A DNA stretch of 64,000 nucleotides, taken from NCBI GenBank assembly GCA_003864495.1, contig ML133487.1, forward strand, positions 682,001-746,000. The letters are read 5' to 3'. The notes below the pieces were generated by a model that worked only from the letters and a program-made list of their open reading frames with translations, had not been told where the DNA came from and made no database searches. Each line of letters begins with the position of its first letter. The stretch's first letter is position 1. Of the stretch, positions 13,628 to 29,742 are shown in pieces. The position numbers and the translations under genes are program-made. The stretch comes from Nemopilema nomurai (taxonomy: Eukaryota; Cnidaria; Scyphozoa; Rhizostomeae; Rhizostomatidae).

Positions 13628-14582
13628 GTAAGACAACAGTATAGTCAGCAGAACAATGTGTTCCCAATCAATCTCAAAAAAGACTGACCTAATGGTCACG
13701 AAACACACTGAATATAACACTGAGTATAATTGGAGATGACAATGAACAGTAATACGTCACTCAACAACAATGAACGTGATCACAATAACGGAAACGACAC
13801 ATTGACATAAGACAAGAATATATACTTGTTAACAAGAATAAGATCAATCACAGAGACACTGCACGCAACACAACTAGTTAACAAAACCCAAACACAAAAA
13901 AAAATTTTTCTCAAGGACTAGCCTCGATTTCCCCCAAAATGAAAACAGAACAGTTCAAAGTTCACATGGTTATCGGGTCTTGGCGCTGCCGATGCAAGTC
14001 GCCTAAAAACCGGTTAGTTGATTGCTTGAATTTTGAATTTCATTTACACGTTTTGTGTAACAGTTTTGCTTCACGCTTTTCTTGCAAGAGGAAACACTCG
14101 TTTTTAATTGAAGTTTCTGAACACTCACTGGACGATCGTAGAAGTAGAAGGAATCATATTACGCCCTCTTTCTATAGATGGCACTGGTTAATTCTATGTA
14201 CAAGTCACAGCATTAATATATTTACTCTTGGTTTCCTTAACAGTTTATCTATTTTCTAGCAATGACTACTACATAGGATGTTATCCGATCTTAAATTGTT
14301 TACAATTCATGCCTGTCGAAACCTGTGGGCTGGGGGCATTTATAATTGTTAAACTGCAGTATGCTTCCTTTACAACGGTGTACCGAGTGAGAAAGAATAC
14401 AATGGGCAACCCCCCCCCCCTCCAATGTAAAGTTTGTTCCGCTGACACTACAATTCCTGTCAGACCAGTGGTGTAGATCAAAATAAATAACTAGGGAGGG
14501 GGGGCTCCTGGTAGAACATCCTTTTGGCTAAGTTATATCATATTCAGTTGAAAAATGTTGGTATGATATTAGTGCCAGATAC

Positions 14583-14613
14583 TCTTATTGTTTATTGTAT
14601 ATAAACAATAAGA
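14583..14613. repeat. Perfect 13-bp inverted repeat (hairpin)
   Basis: The arms TCTTATTGTTTAT and ATAAACAATAAGA are exact reverse complements around a 5-nt loop (TGTAT). The hairpin lies in the presumed 5' intron of CROT, between the candidate first exon and the first coding exon. It may be a piece of a miniature transposon. Confidence 0.7.
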
Positions 14614-14931
14614 TAGTGCCCCTTCATAGCTGCAACAGATGTAACTCAGTGACTGAAAAGCTTTTCATTTGAATAATTCCAGCAAAATGTTGCTGAAGTC
14701 TATTCATATCACTAAAGAATGTTTGCTTGCATTTCCGTTTCTGGTGTCATTTGCACCCCCAAAATTTAAAAATAATCAACTAGGGATCCAACCCCCAGAT
14801 CTCCAACCCCCTCAGGGCTACAGCCCTGTGTCAGACCAATTCATTTTCACTTTTTATAGGTTCTAGAAGCAAACTTTTTCTAAATAGCATCCAAAACTCT
14901 GCTGCCCTCTATATTGGCTTTCAAGGAGTCT

Positions 14932-17900
14932 ATGATGAAGAAAGGAGGAATTAGAACTCTTTTTCATGATGGAAAGCACCCTTCTCTTCCATTACCAACA
15001 TTGGAACAGACATGCAGCAAGTACTTGCTATCAGGTCAGACTTTAATTTTTTTTAATCTTTTCTTCTGTTTGGAATCTACCTTGATAGTTATTGATGATA
15101 TTTTGAAAAGGCTTTTTGCTTTAGAGGAAAAGTAATATTTGTCTTCAGGATTTAAGCAAGATTTATGGAGACTTGGATAGTCCTCCATCAAATTTGTTGG
15201 ACAATTTTGGTTTATAGGAATGGGGGGATGCAAGTGGGTGAAACTTCGAAAAGTTTTTGCAGAAGGGAAGGTTAGAGGTTGGAACTTTTTTATTGACACA
15301 GTAACAGTTTAGTGCAAAATGACAATCTTTAGCTTATCATGAACAATTAGTAAGCTTCAATTGTATTTTTCTTTTAGTGAAACCATTTCTGAATGATAAT
15401 GAGTATAGGAGCACAGAGTTTATCGTTGACACGTTCAGAACTGGTGTTGGAAAATATCTCCATGAAAAGCTGAAAGATAGAGCCAATAAGCAAAGAAATT
15501 GGGTATGAAAATATTTATTCCTATTAAAGCAGCCTAAATTTTGCTTAAGTTAATTATAGAAAAATACATTTATGATTGCTGTATTGTTGCAAAAAAACAG
15601 AAAAAAATTTTACATCATGGTTTAGAAAATAAACTATTGCATGACAGCTCAAAGAATGGTGGGAAGATACTTATGTGTCATACAGAGGGATTTTACCCTT
15701 CTACTCGAATTTTGGTGGTTCAAGTGATTATACAGCATTCTGGAAACCAGAAACAGGGTCACAGATCTACAGGGCTGCCATGATCATGCACTACACCCTG
15801 GTTCAGCATCTGAAAATACAGAGGTATGTATATATTGATCTTATGTATTATGTATTAATTATAGCCTTGTAATCTTAATTTTGGTACAGGGTACAAAAGC
15901 TCTCTAAAGTAGATATCTCTGGAACAGCAATTGTTCTAAGAAATAAGTTTTAAACTTGTTTGTATGTAGAGTGATGCTTTATGCACTTTTGCTGTTTATG
16001 CTTGCATAGGAGATTCTCTTTGGAGGATTGGGTCTGCAGCGCAGGCTATGTTTATGCCTGCTTTCATGGGAAATTTACCCATTTTCAACAAACAGAACAT
16101 TGAAAATATGTTTTTGTCCCTGGTGAAGTGAACAATGGCCAATATCAAAGTTGCGCAAGAAGATCCCCATGGATATGAAGATGTACTATGGATTCTTTAC
16201 AACATCAAGAATGCCTGGAGAGAATAAAGACAAGCTATTGAACTTTAATTTCAAAGGTGTGCTTTATTTTCAATCCGCTTTTGAAAATCAACACAACATT
16301 TCACTAATTGACCGTTTGCTGGTGTTTACAATACCCTATTATCGGAACTTATTACAGGATTAAAGGATTTAATGTTGAGAATGCTATTTGCTTCTTCGAT
16401 CAACCTCTGGCCTCTGATTCATTCTTTCTAATCTTTGCGACCAATGTAGACGTCATCGACAATTGCGCAGTCGAATATTGGACCATGAGTCGAGTGAAAA
16501 TTTAGTAGACACTTTGCCACTATCTTAGGCAGTAGTTTTGTTCGACTCGATTATCACGCGATATATTAATCAAGCCTTCTATCCCAATTTTTTTAATTTT
16601 CAATCGACTTTGATTCTTCATATTTTTAGCAATATAATTTTAAGCCGAGTATTAACAGTTTGTACAGTCTCAACACATGCGGAAATTTCATCACCAAGAG
16701 GCCTGCATTAGACATTGATGGAATTTTTGCCTAAAGCATATTCCAGTTTGTGCATGCTTAAATTAATGTTTGTTCAGGTTTTATTTTCGTATTTATTTTC
16801 CGTTTCAGATGGAAAGCCTATGTGTATAATGAGACATGTTGTGGTGATAAGAAAAAGGAGGCTGTTCGTATTTGACGCATTAACGGCAGATTACAAAGTC
16901 TTAAACGTACCAGAAATTGAACTGTAAATATTGCTCTATGTGTTTCATTCTAAAATAAACATGGTGTTGCTTGACATTTTTTAATCAGAATACACAGGAA
17001 AACGGATTTTAAATCTATGTCTGAACGTATGAATAACCGTTTTTTATCTGTCTTTAACCTACAGTGCCTGATTTTATTGGGCCTAACAACTCGATAAAGT
17101 GTTGCAAGTGAAAGGAGGTGTTAGTAGAGAGTACCGTATAATTTTCCCTCCCGAATATTGTGTTTTTAGGCTTCTCAACTGCTCCTTGTTATTACAACCC
17201 CCTGTTTTTTATTAGACATGTCAACAACCAAGAAAGAAAAGTTTAAGAAAATAAATTTTTAATTTCCCAAAAGCTTAAGAGACTGAATTGTTTATACATA
17301 AAGACTCATTTGAAATTCTTACTTCACTAACCTGCGTTTTCCACTTTCAATCGACCCACCTTTTTCCATATTATGAATTTTCCAAAAAAATGTTTACCAT
17401 CCCTTTTTATTATTCAGTACCCTTAAGTATTTTGTGTTGATATATTTGAATAATTTACCCCACAACCAGTACGATTCTCAAAGCATATACAACAATCATA
17501 TTTCTGATAATAAGACGGGTCATACCTCTTTAAGATATTTCATCCATCTTTTCAAAAGAGCCTTGAATTTTGGTTTGCATAATGTCCTCCTGATCTGTCA
17601 CATATTATCTATATCACATTATCGCATACCTCTGATGACACATAAGCAACTGCATTATGACTCATTTTCTTTCCATTGCAGACAATTGAAACGAATCTGT
17701 GATGGAGCAGACGCATCTCCTGCAGGCCCAGGGTCACGTGTCTTACATCTACCGACAGACGCACCTGGAAGAAGGTAGGTATTTCTATGCTCCGAGGAAA
17801 GTTTAGCCTCATGCGAACATTCATTATTATGAAAATAGCATGATACTGAGGATGCCTAGAGATCTGTAGAATCCCCTTGTTGCTACTATTGACTAAAAGT

Positions 17901-20900
17901 GAAAATGAAACTCGTAACATATTTGTTCCAGATATCTGGTCAGCGCTCCAGTCTTCCAACATATTTGTATCCCTAAGCCCCAATATATTTTGCAGTTAAC
18001 TTTGCTGAATTACTTAGGCACCCCTTAAAAAATGCTGTCATTTCTACAAAGTTAAACTGTTTGTGCTTTGTCAAGTTAGAAGCTCCAGTCTACTGTTTAT
18101 CGTAACATATCAGATTTATAATGACTTTGTTAAGAGTAAGCGAACTGACTTAGCTAATCAAGAAACCAAAAAGTAACACTTTGATATCGATCCTCATATT
18201 CTCGAATATATTTTGCAATCAACAACAAATTTGTCATAAATTGTCTTAGATGGTGTAACTTTGATACTTCTAAATGTGTGTAATGTTCAATATAGACATC
18301 ATAACAAGCTTGTTTCGTCTCGCTACCATTTTGAAAGCAGGCCTAATTCACAGGTGTTTATAAATTACTCTTGCGTCTCGTAAACTGTTGCTGCTCTTTC
18401 CACATCTCTGTCAAGGTACAAGATTACATGTTTGCTCTTGATGCAAAAAATGCGGACTACGTCAACACCATCAATACATCGCTGCTTGTCAACGTCTTGG
18501 ACGAAGCTGAACCTCGATCTCAAACAGAGGTTGGATTTATGTTTTTTTACTTGTGGTCTACGTATGCACAAGTCGATTAACGAATACTTGTTGGAATTTT
18601 ATCAATGTTTGGCTTCAATTCCCAAATAATGATAAATGATAAGAGGATCGGAGAGGATTTCAATATGTGAATTATTGATTTATTCACCCTAGTCTGACGG
18701 TGCAGGACCTGTTTCTTCTTCAAAGTCTATCTGTTGATTACAGAGTAAGCAGGGTTGCTTTGTTGCATATTATTTATGTGTGTTTGAAGTTTAGGGGTGT
18801 ACCTCTAGTCAAAAAAGTTTCCGCTCAAAAGGGTGATCGAGCCGCCATCAAATTATTAAGTGTTGTTGAAATTTTAAGGTGTTTGGCGATTGTCGAAGGT
18901 CTTTGAATACATCAAACAGTGAGGTTAGTGTGCTTTGGAAGCGAGTGGCATGATTCGATAACATGACGTCGCTTGAATTTATGAGGTTACCAGAATTGAA
19001 TTTATGATATTTTCAACGACATAGTCAGCAAAAATCAACAGAAGCTAATTATGTTTCAATCTTTGCATTTGTGCACGATTCATTGGAGAGAAATAAATAC
19101 ATAATTGATGGACTGCTTGTTTTTTTGCAGAAGTACTTAAGCAGCGCGTGTATGAAATTATGGGTTCCTTTCCAGTTAAGGATGGAAATTTGATAAGGGT
19201 TTGCGGAGAAAATGAATTTATAAGAGCCGTTCTGTTTTCTCGCCACTTGTTTTTAAGTAAGGTGTCGCCGAATTCATTACCAGCAGCCGGATTTTATTGT
19301 GTCTTTTCACCGTGTAAGCGAAGGAATGCCCATAAAACGTTTATGGTTGGCCTAATGATGTTACACTAAGTTGGTGTCGAAAACATTGCTCAAATACTGA
19401 AATGATGCATTTGAAAAACAGAGGAAGTCCACCATGGAAAGTTCCTTTTAGTCTAATAGAATTCCAAATGACCTGGCTTCTTGTTGCTGGTTTGCTATTG
19501 TAGTGAAACGTGAAATCAAATGGTCTTGTAGTCTCGCGAAGCCAAGAGTGATAGATGGAGACAAATGTGAAACAGTCTCCAAAAATGTGGGTTTAAGATT
19601 CTTGTAGGTGAGGCAGCAAGCTCTCCAAAAATGATCAGATAATTGGATTCAACTAGGGCGAGACAACAGTGGTCGACATCAAGGCGTGTCAGCATTTAAG
19701 AAAACGTTTTTAGAAGATGGACAATGGTATATATTGGACAATAATAGTCGAATAATCCACCTAAACACCGTTAATTGTGTCAAACGTGCCAAATATGTCT
19801 GCTTGGGGGCCCCAAGGTGGATATTACCTCCTTTGTCCCTCAAAACCTGATCACAGTTGTTCAGGGAAAGACTCGAGTACTTTGCCCCTCCTTGAACCCC
19901 ATCCTAATCTTAGATCACACAGGCTTGCATGACAGAGCACAGCATAACCATGTATTATGTCAGCACTACAAATCATGATGTGTATGCCATCTTATAATCA
20001 CCATAACACACTATCTTAAACCGTATTTGCCATCTGAATCCCTGAAAATGGGTCTTTGTGAAAACATCGTCCTTTCTCGTATTACCCTGGTAAAGCACAA
20101 TGTTCTACTTAATAGTTCCGCCTCTTTGTATTTGTTGTGGCTGCTTTCAGTGTGACGTCACTAATGTACTCTGTATTTCGATTGCAGGCTACAACAGAAT
20201 GCGTCATTGGCGACGCAAGCAATCGCTGGTTCGATAAAGGCTGTCAAAGTATCACATTCAGCAATGGCTACTGCGGCAACAACAACGACGTACGTTTCAG
20301 CACATTCAGACACTCGATTTTCATTAAATTTTTTTAATAATGATCTTAAACCACAAGAGCAATATTTGTAAAGGGGGTATCTGCGTCAAATTAGTCCAGA
20401 TTTTAGTCCAGGCCTAGACTAGGGTCTGGCATTGCCAAATAAAAACTGCTGCATTCGAATAAAAATTGCCCTTGGTTGGGCGACAGAGAAATTTTAGGCT
20501 GAAGTACATTATCACCGCATTTGTAGCCACTTTAACGAGATCGCGGAAAAATAATAGTCTTATGGATGAATGACTAAACATTGTCTTAATCCAGTCTTAG
20601 TCCATTCAGGAGAGAAGTCTCCGGGAATGTGGCTAACATTTAACTCCGGCTTCTATTTCGGAGACTAACAACACAGCATATATGTATTCACTGAACACAG
20701 AATACCGCTTTTTTAGTTCAAAATTTTGGCAATCGTTGATACGTAAGCATTGCGAATTTTCTTTCAGCATGCCCATATTGATGGCTTTATGGCCAGTGAA
20801 ATATATGAGGGCGTCGTCGATGCCTTGAGGGGCGAAAATGGCGAATGGCAGGTAGCACATTTACGTTTATGTCAAACACGTTACGTTGTTGCGACCTTGA

Positions 20901-23900
20901 TTTGTCCAGCTCTCTTATTTCTCGAATCTAAGTTGTGTGCTATCCACACAGAACCTTTGCAGCTCTGAGAGTAGTTTGTCTAGAGTCAACCTGAGTTGAC
21001 AAATATCGTAAACATACGATAAAACGAAGAACAATCCAATTTTTAAACCCCGGAATGCTTACAGTTCTGTTAAATGATCATGTGTCTTTTAAAGGCGAGG
21101 TGAGGAGTTTAAAAGTTTTTCTTACCTAGAGCAAAGTACAGGTCTGGTTCAGGGCAAATTGGTTCATTTGACACAACTCAGACGATGACAGAATCAATAT
21201 AAAACAATGCAGGCAATCAATGACTATAGGACCCTTTTGGGAATGGTTACTTGGCATCATTCTGTCAATCATTTATAGTGTTCCGAGACGGTTAATTTTT
21301 GCCTCTCCTGAAATTCTAAAACTTTTTAAATTTCAAACCTGAGTTGGAAATCATTATTCTTATTTTCATTTAACTCATTTGAAAATATCGTCAACCAGGG
21401 ACCAACCGCTATCAGAGACCTTCCGGTACCCGAAGAACTGGATTTTTATGTGGATGACTACGTGAGGAGCGAAATCGAAATTGCTCAACGAAAACACGAA
21501 GAATTGGTACGCTTGCTCATTCTTGATATTTCATTTCTGTAATGAGCACTAAGTCAGAGCATTTAGATGTTTTATTATGAAAAGCAGACTGTTGCTTTCT
21601 ATATCTTTAGCCTATTGATAAAATTGTACCGATTTACTATTCATTGGTAACTATTTTGATCTAGAGACAAAATTGCAGACATATTGACAAGCCGATCGTC
21701 AATTTTGGCAAGAATTTTGCCAAAGATATGTCAGTTCATCCAGATTCATTGATCCAAATGGCCATCCAGCTGGCGTATTTCAGAATACACAAAAAGTGAG
21801 ATTTAAAAGTAATTTGGTTAAGTTTCTCTTTTCTCAGATTAGATAATTACACTGAAGGATAAATCTATTTGCAACTTTTGAATGTTCACGAAAGTTGTTC
21901 TTCAATAAATTGGTTAATGAAATGAGCTTTCAAGGTGCACAACTTTACTGAGTGGCCTTTTATAGATGTTTTAATCTGCAAAGTAAAAAACTCAGAGAGA
22001 CTTCTTCTAATTATTTCGTGTTATTCTTCACTGATACATCAGCCTTGCAAAAGAGTATTAATTAGTTATTAAAGATTTTTAGTCTTATTTGTAAAACACA
22101 TTTTAATGCAGGAATCGTAAGTCTCTGCTTAAGGACTTATCCCAAAGTGACGTACCACTTCGATTTTTAGAGTTGTGCCAACATATGAAACGGCAACTAC
22201 TCGACAATTCCAAGATGGCCGTACGGAGACTTTGAGAGTTTGTACCTTGGAGAGCAAAAAATTCGTTGAAGCAATGGATGACGGTTCACAAAGTGTACGA
22301 CGTTTCTTCGCAAAACAAACGTTGCAGTGTTATATTTCGTTTTTAATATACAGAGTTGTTACGACGTTTTTTAAATCAGTTATTAAGAATCAGATTAAAT
22401 GGAGATGCAGGACCTTGAGTGGGTACTGCTGCAATATTCTACTCTTCATATGTTCCTATTCTTCAAGAATTAGGACTGGCTGTATCGTTTGCTGGTAGAC
22501 ACTCCAAAATGAGCTTCTATTATCATGATCATGAGGAACAAAAGAATATTCGTGTGCAACAGCAATTTTCCATATCTCTTTGAAAGCCTCCAAATTTTGT
22601 TAACTGTCTTCAAAATTCCATGTTATCTTTGAATTGTTGTTCAACTATTAACCACTAACGGATATTTTCTTGAATCAACTTTTCAGGTCGCTTCTAAAGT
22701 GCGACTTTTTCGTGACGCCTGTGAGATGCATGTGAAGATGATGGATGAGTGCTGCAATGGTCAAGGTAGGAGTGACTGTTGTTGGTCAGAGCTGATGTCA
22801 AATGATTTGTATATATTTCTTTCTTTTTCACCGTTGAATTGATGCAGGATTGAGATGGTATTGTTGCAGATATATGCAACTTAGAGAGTTACAAAGCGAA
22901 TATTATAATGCCTTTGTGTTTGATAGGCAATAAATTTGTTTTGAATTGTTGCTTATATTTTCCTCATTCTCGTTGATGTTTTAAGTCTCTGTGATGAAAG
23001 CTTGGTGAAATGAGTACTCAAGAATTAGACGGAAAATGTCAAGTTTTCCAAAAGATTTATTTGCTAATAATTTTTTTGTCTTGTGATTTCAGGGATAGAT
23101 CGCCATCTGCTTGGTCTCCGGATTCTTGCAGCCCAAGAAGGTCTGATTTTTATAAAATTTTCACCGATTTTGTTGAATTCTTACGTGAATCAAACATCTA
23201 GATATTTACAATGATTTTTTACCAAATATATAGCTGTCGCATCCTTTCATTCGTGATCATTTGAGGCAATTTTCAGATGGGAAAATAGCATGATTTTCTG
23301 TCTTTATATTTCACAATAGCAAGAAACAGCGAAACCGGATTTTCTTATATTTAAAGTACTTTTTGTCCGACACTTTGTCCTCAGAGCATGTGAACGTCGG
23401 AAAATGACAAAAGCTGACAAAATTAATAGCCAGTTGCGGGGGTTGTAAGACGGGGGATTCATTATCGAAAATTCATTGGAAAAGCTTGTTTATTTGCAAT
23501 TTATATTTGAGCCAGTTTTGCATATCTGGTTAGCCAATCTGTCATTCTTCTAAAGTGTCCAATTTTGTAATAAATTTATGATTATGAGAAATTCTGAAAT
23601 CTGCAAATCCAGAAAGCTGTAAATCCAGAAAATCTCGAAGACAGAGTTAGAATGGTCATGACAGTGAAAGACTAGGTTCATAGATAGCTAGCATTTGGTT
23701 TGACCTTCTACTAAGTCCACTGGTGAAGCAGCTGCTTGAGTCGATTTACAAGGTCCTTTGATTTATCTTCGTAATGGATAAAGTAACGAGGTGTTTAGAT
23801 CGTCGTCTGCGTGATAGAAGGAAGCAGGGGCTGATCTTCTCGGCACAGAGAGTCAGGGGTATGCAGAGAGGCGTAGTCATCAATATTTTTTGGTCAATTT

Positions 23901-24768
23901 TACTTTTTTCAGGCCTCAAAGAACCAATGATTTATGTTGACAAAGCTTGGAAAAGAAGGTACTTTACTGAATTTTAAAGACATAAAGATGCTCTTCGAAA
24001 TGATTAATATGTTGACGGAAAACTTGTATGAATATATTTGATCATATTTTGTATAAATACTACAAGAAAGAAAATATGTTCTATCATCTTTTAATTTTTT
24101 CTTGGCAGTGGTGGTGATGGGAACTTTGTGTTGTCCACAAGTTTATCTGGATATAGAACAGTTCATGGGGGCATGGGGCCTATGACACAGGATGGATATG
24201 GAACTTTTTACACAATTGGAAATGACAGGTAAGAACATACATTTGTTTTGTATAAAAAATATTAATGAAATTCTCTCTAGCATGAAAATATCATTTGTAA
24301 AAACTAACGACGAGCATTTTTGAATTGCTATTTTCGCTTCAATTGTTGCTCTTGTATAAAAGCCTATTATTTCTCAGCTTTATAACATGAGCGCCTTAAT
24401 TATGGCGTGAAAATCCGAGTTTGCTTTGCAACACTACAGCATTGAAGGGAAAAGAAAATGGGTTAGGGTGGATGCATATGATCAAAGAATTTTCTTCATT
24501 GTTTTTTGCAGGCATTGATGCTCTTTTGTTGTTCTTAAAAGTCAGTGTAAATGGGAGTATGTAAAACGCTAAGAGGCAGCAGTTCACTAAGACAAGTCAA
24601 TAAGCAAATGAGTATTCATGCGATTATGACCGCCACTTTCCATTCTTCAGAATTTACATTTGCGTGGGAACGTGTGATGATACGAAAGCCCATTGTTTCG
24701 AAATGAGAGAGAAAATCGAAGAAGCGCTGCATGACATCAGGACACTTATTCATCACCATAAACTATAG
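14932..24768 (+). CDS. CROT: Peroxisomal carnitine O-octanoyltransferase, 18 exons plus a likely microexon
   Basis: Transfers medium-chain acyl groups between CoA and carnitine so that chain-shortened fatty acids can leave the peroxisome. Exons: 14932-15034, 15378-15502, 15648-15823, 16129-16256, 16809-16923, 17682-17774, 18416-18529, 18706-18744, 20188-20289, 20768-20851, 21399-21506, 21665-21795, 22171-22294, 22687-22765, 23093-23140, 23913-23958, 24109-24228, 24651-24768. They give about 617 residues (human CROT is about 612). Visible landmarks are the N-terminal PSLPLPTLEQT choline/carnitine acyltransferase motif, GDASNRWFDKGCQSITFSNG, the catalytic histidine in NNNDHAHIDGFM, the carnitine-binding YETATTRQFQDGRTETLR, GIDRHLLGL, GNFVLSTSLSGYR and GYGTFYTI. 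The protein ends in HKL, a PTS1-like tripeptide (human ends in THL). All junctions are in phase except 17774 to 18416, where a small exon must be missing. The start at 14932 is the first ATG of a doublet (14932 and 14935); an upstream non-coding exon is likely. Confidence 0.93.
17932..17938 (+). other. Candidate 7-nt microexon of CROT
   Basis: The flanking exons end in phase 2 (17774) and start in phase 0 (18416), so a segment of 3n+1 nt is required. A 7-nt piece preceded by a good pyrimidine-rich TTTGTTCCAG acceptor and followed by GTCAGC satisfies this. It would read R-Y-L into VQDYMFALD, where human has RWAKAREYL. The aromatic residue fits but one residue is short, so another microexon remains possible. 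Confidence 0.3.
20153..20160. promoter_or_regulatory. Palindromic CRE-like TGACGTCA
   Basis: A perfect 8-bp CREB/ATF consensus lies in a CROT intron about 28 bp before the exon at 20188. A second copy occurs at about 56201-56208 in intergenic DNA. An 8-mer is weak evidence for function. Confidence 0.2.
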
Positions 24769-24883
24769 TTTTCCCTTTTTGCACCGTTTGTGCCTAAATA
24801 TTGATGTTTTTGTTTACCCTAACTTTTCAGCACAACTATCATGGTTTGGTTTCCTCTTAATTTGACAGAATCTCGTTTTGAAC

Positions 24884-24889
24884 AATAAA
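24884..24889 (+). terminator. CROT polyadenylation signal
   Basis: AATAAA lies 116 bp after the CROT stop codon (24766-24768). It is the first canonical signal I see downstream and is followed by AG-rich and T-rich sequence. Confidence 0.6.
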
Positions 24890-27054
24890 AAGAGGGGAGA
24901 ATTGTTTTTTGCACTTTTCTGTCACGCCTGCTGTAGTTTCTACCGTACTTATGGAAACGCATGTCTTAATTTGCTTGACACGAGGAGAAGCCACTTGGAA
25001 ATTTGGGACCTTGCCAAGTGGACCCAGCGAATAGTTACAGCCTAATTAGGAACAGGTACTGGTTTCTGCAAGCCGATGTAAATATATGACGATAAACCTC
25101 AGGCTCGAGTCTTCGTTCATGTTCTTCCCAAGCACACCATCGACCAAATAAGTAATAAATTCTACGCACCTAAACACCACTTCAACTCACACTTTACTGC
25201 AAATTCTACACACAGTAAAGCTTTAACGGCTTGCAAAAGACACCTTCAAATTCTTCCTTTAATTTTGAAAACCACTTTGCACCATAGTCCATTATCTTTG
25301 GTTGCACACACCAGTTACATTGTTTTCGTAGACTGTAGGCTATGCCCATTGACACGTTACCTTTGGCTGAATCATGGCTTTTGGAATGTGATTTGTTAAA
25401 TGTACTTTGAAGTGGGAAATGAAATTCCAGTCCCAGTGGAGCAGATTGCATCTGAATATGCTTCAGTGAAAGATGCCCACCTTTATTCGGTTGCACTATT
25501 TTGTTGGTCTCTTGGGGAAATCTTAACAAGGGCTTTTGAATCACCATGCTTATGGAAGTTAACCTTTGCTCTTCAGGCATGGTAATTGGCAATGTCTTTT
25601 ATTCTCTGGAGATTTGGAGGGGCACATCTCTCTTGTTTTTTACCAAAAGTATTCACTTTGTATTACAAACCTTCTTTAAATTTTCACAATCACTAAATAA
25701 CATAAAAATTGACTTCTGAAGACACAATTACTAAATGTTTAGTTGTATAACTTACACAATTTAGTTGTATAGGTAGGGGGCATAAAAACTAGGCAACTAG
25801 TAAAAATGAAGTGAATTAAGTAGGAGAGATAAATGCAACACACAAAACTTTGGGGAAAAGTTTCCTACCCATATATAAATCCCTGATTCAAATTTCGAAT
25901 TTCGGAAGAAAGATTCAAATTTCAGCCACTCATAGATGTTTAGTTTGTATGAATTATTTACAAAAGGACACAAAGAAAAAAATTTGCCTCTGAATTTTTT
26001 GTTGCTTACATTGATCTATAAAAATCGGTTTAGAAAGAGGTAATATGAGGGAGGTTAGAGAAGAAGAGCAACACTTAGACCCTAAACTTTGCATGCCAAG
26101 CCTCCTGCCAGTTGGGCTACCTGCCAGTTTGGTCCGTATGTGACTTTTACATATTCATAGTAGTGTCAGTATATTTAAAGCTTGTATAATTGATATCTCT
26201 GCAGTTTCTTGCTATAATAATAAAGGGACTGTAAAAATCTAACAGTTGATAAAACCCAGTTATACTGTATCAGTTCAATGTTTGACCTTCTTAAATACAC
26301 ACTGGGGTGATCTCCTGTAACTGCTACAAAAACAGCACATGCATACCTGCATAAAACATGGTTTACCCAGTAAATTGCTATTTTGTAATTCAGCTGGTTT
26401 TACTATCAAAAAGTATCCTTCAAATTTTGATATTTTCAATGAAGCATACCTTTAACAATTCAATTGAATACAAGGTTTTTTTGTAAGAATACTATTTATG
26501 TGTTAATAAATCGGTTTTAAATATAAAATAAAACTACAGTTTTGATTTTGTTTTGTTCTCATCTTGCTTCCATTGAAAGGCCTCAGACTTGTTATGATCT
26601 GCAATGTCAATGGTATTCAATCGCATAATAATATGACTAATACATTTAATAAAGAGCATTTTGAAAGTAGCACAGCTGGGTCAACAAAAACTGGATTTAC
26701 AGCTGATAAGAGTATGCTACAATGCACACTAGTCTGACTAGCCGAAAAAACCTAACTCTTTCTGGAAGTTCTCTTGGAGAAAATTTCACATAAATTTGGT
26801 CCCTTTTGCATGTAGCTTTTATGACCCTTCATATCACATTCCATAGCTGTTGATTGTGATATTTAAGTAGCATACATAATGATACTTATTAAGACTTTAA
26901 AATACTCATTTGCAAATTGAGAAGGTCAAGGCTGAATTTTTGATTATCTTCTGTTAAATGTTCAAGTTGAACTGGCATAGTTCAGGAAACATGGCTATTG
27001 ACACAGAAATGCAAATTGTGAAGCAAAATTTGAGGTAACAGTGAAGATGTGGCC
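24890..27054. other. CROT-PECR intergenic region
   Basis: About 2.2 kb lie between two genes that converge on it. No homologous coding segment is recognisable. A 128-codon minus-strand frame at 25206-25592 is the only long one. If PECR has a further 3' exon carrying a peroxisomal signal, it would have to lie here. Confidence 0.5.
25206..25592 (-). other. Unassigned 128-codon open frame
   Basis: The frame is stop-free over 387 nt in AT-rich DNA, which is longer than most chance frames nearby. Its end (AKWFSKLKEEFEGVF) loosely resembles both the PECR C-terminus and the LKEEF-DVF segment of retroelement polyproteins. Neither resemblance is strong, and joining it to the last PECR exon by the nearest AG sites gives a wrong phase. 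I do not assign a function. Confidence 0.2.

Positions 27055-29742
<2,688 letters not shown>

Noticed and set aside
14464..14510. CAGTGGTGTAG followed by a G-run, resembling a hAT transposon end
   Set aside because: I found no matching inverted end or target duplication within range, so an element cannot be supported.
15978..16128. Possible CROT exon reading RRFSLEDWVCSAGYVY after an AG at about 16008
   Set aside because: It does not match CROT and runs into a stop before any donor. The exon starting at 16129 joins the previous one in correct phase and matches the family.
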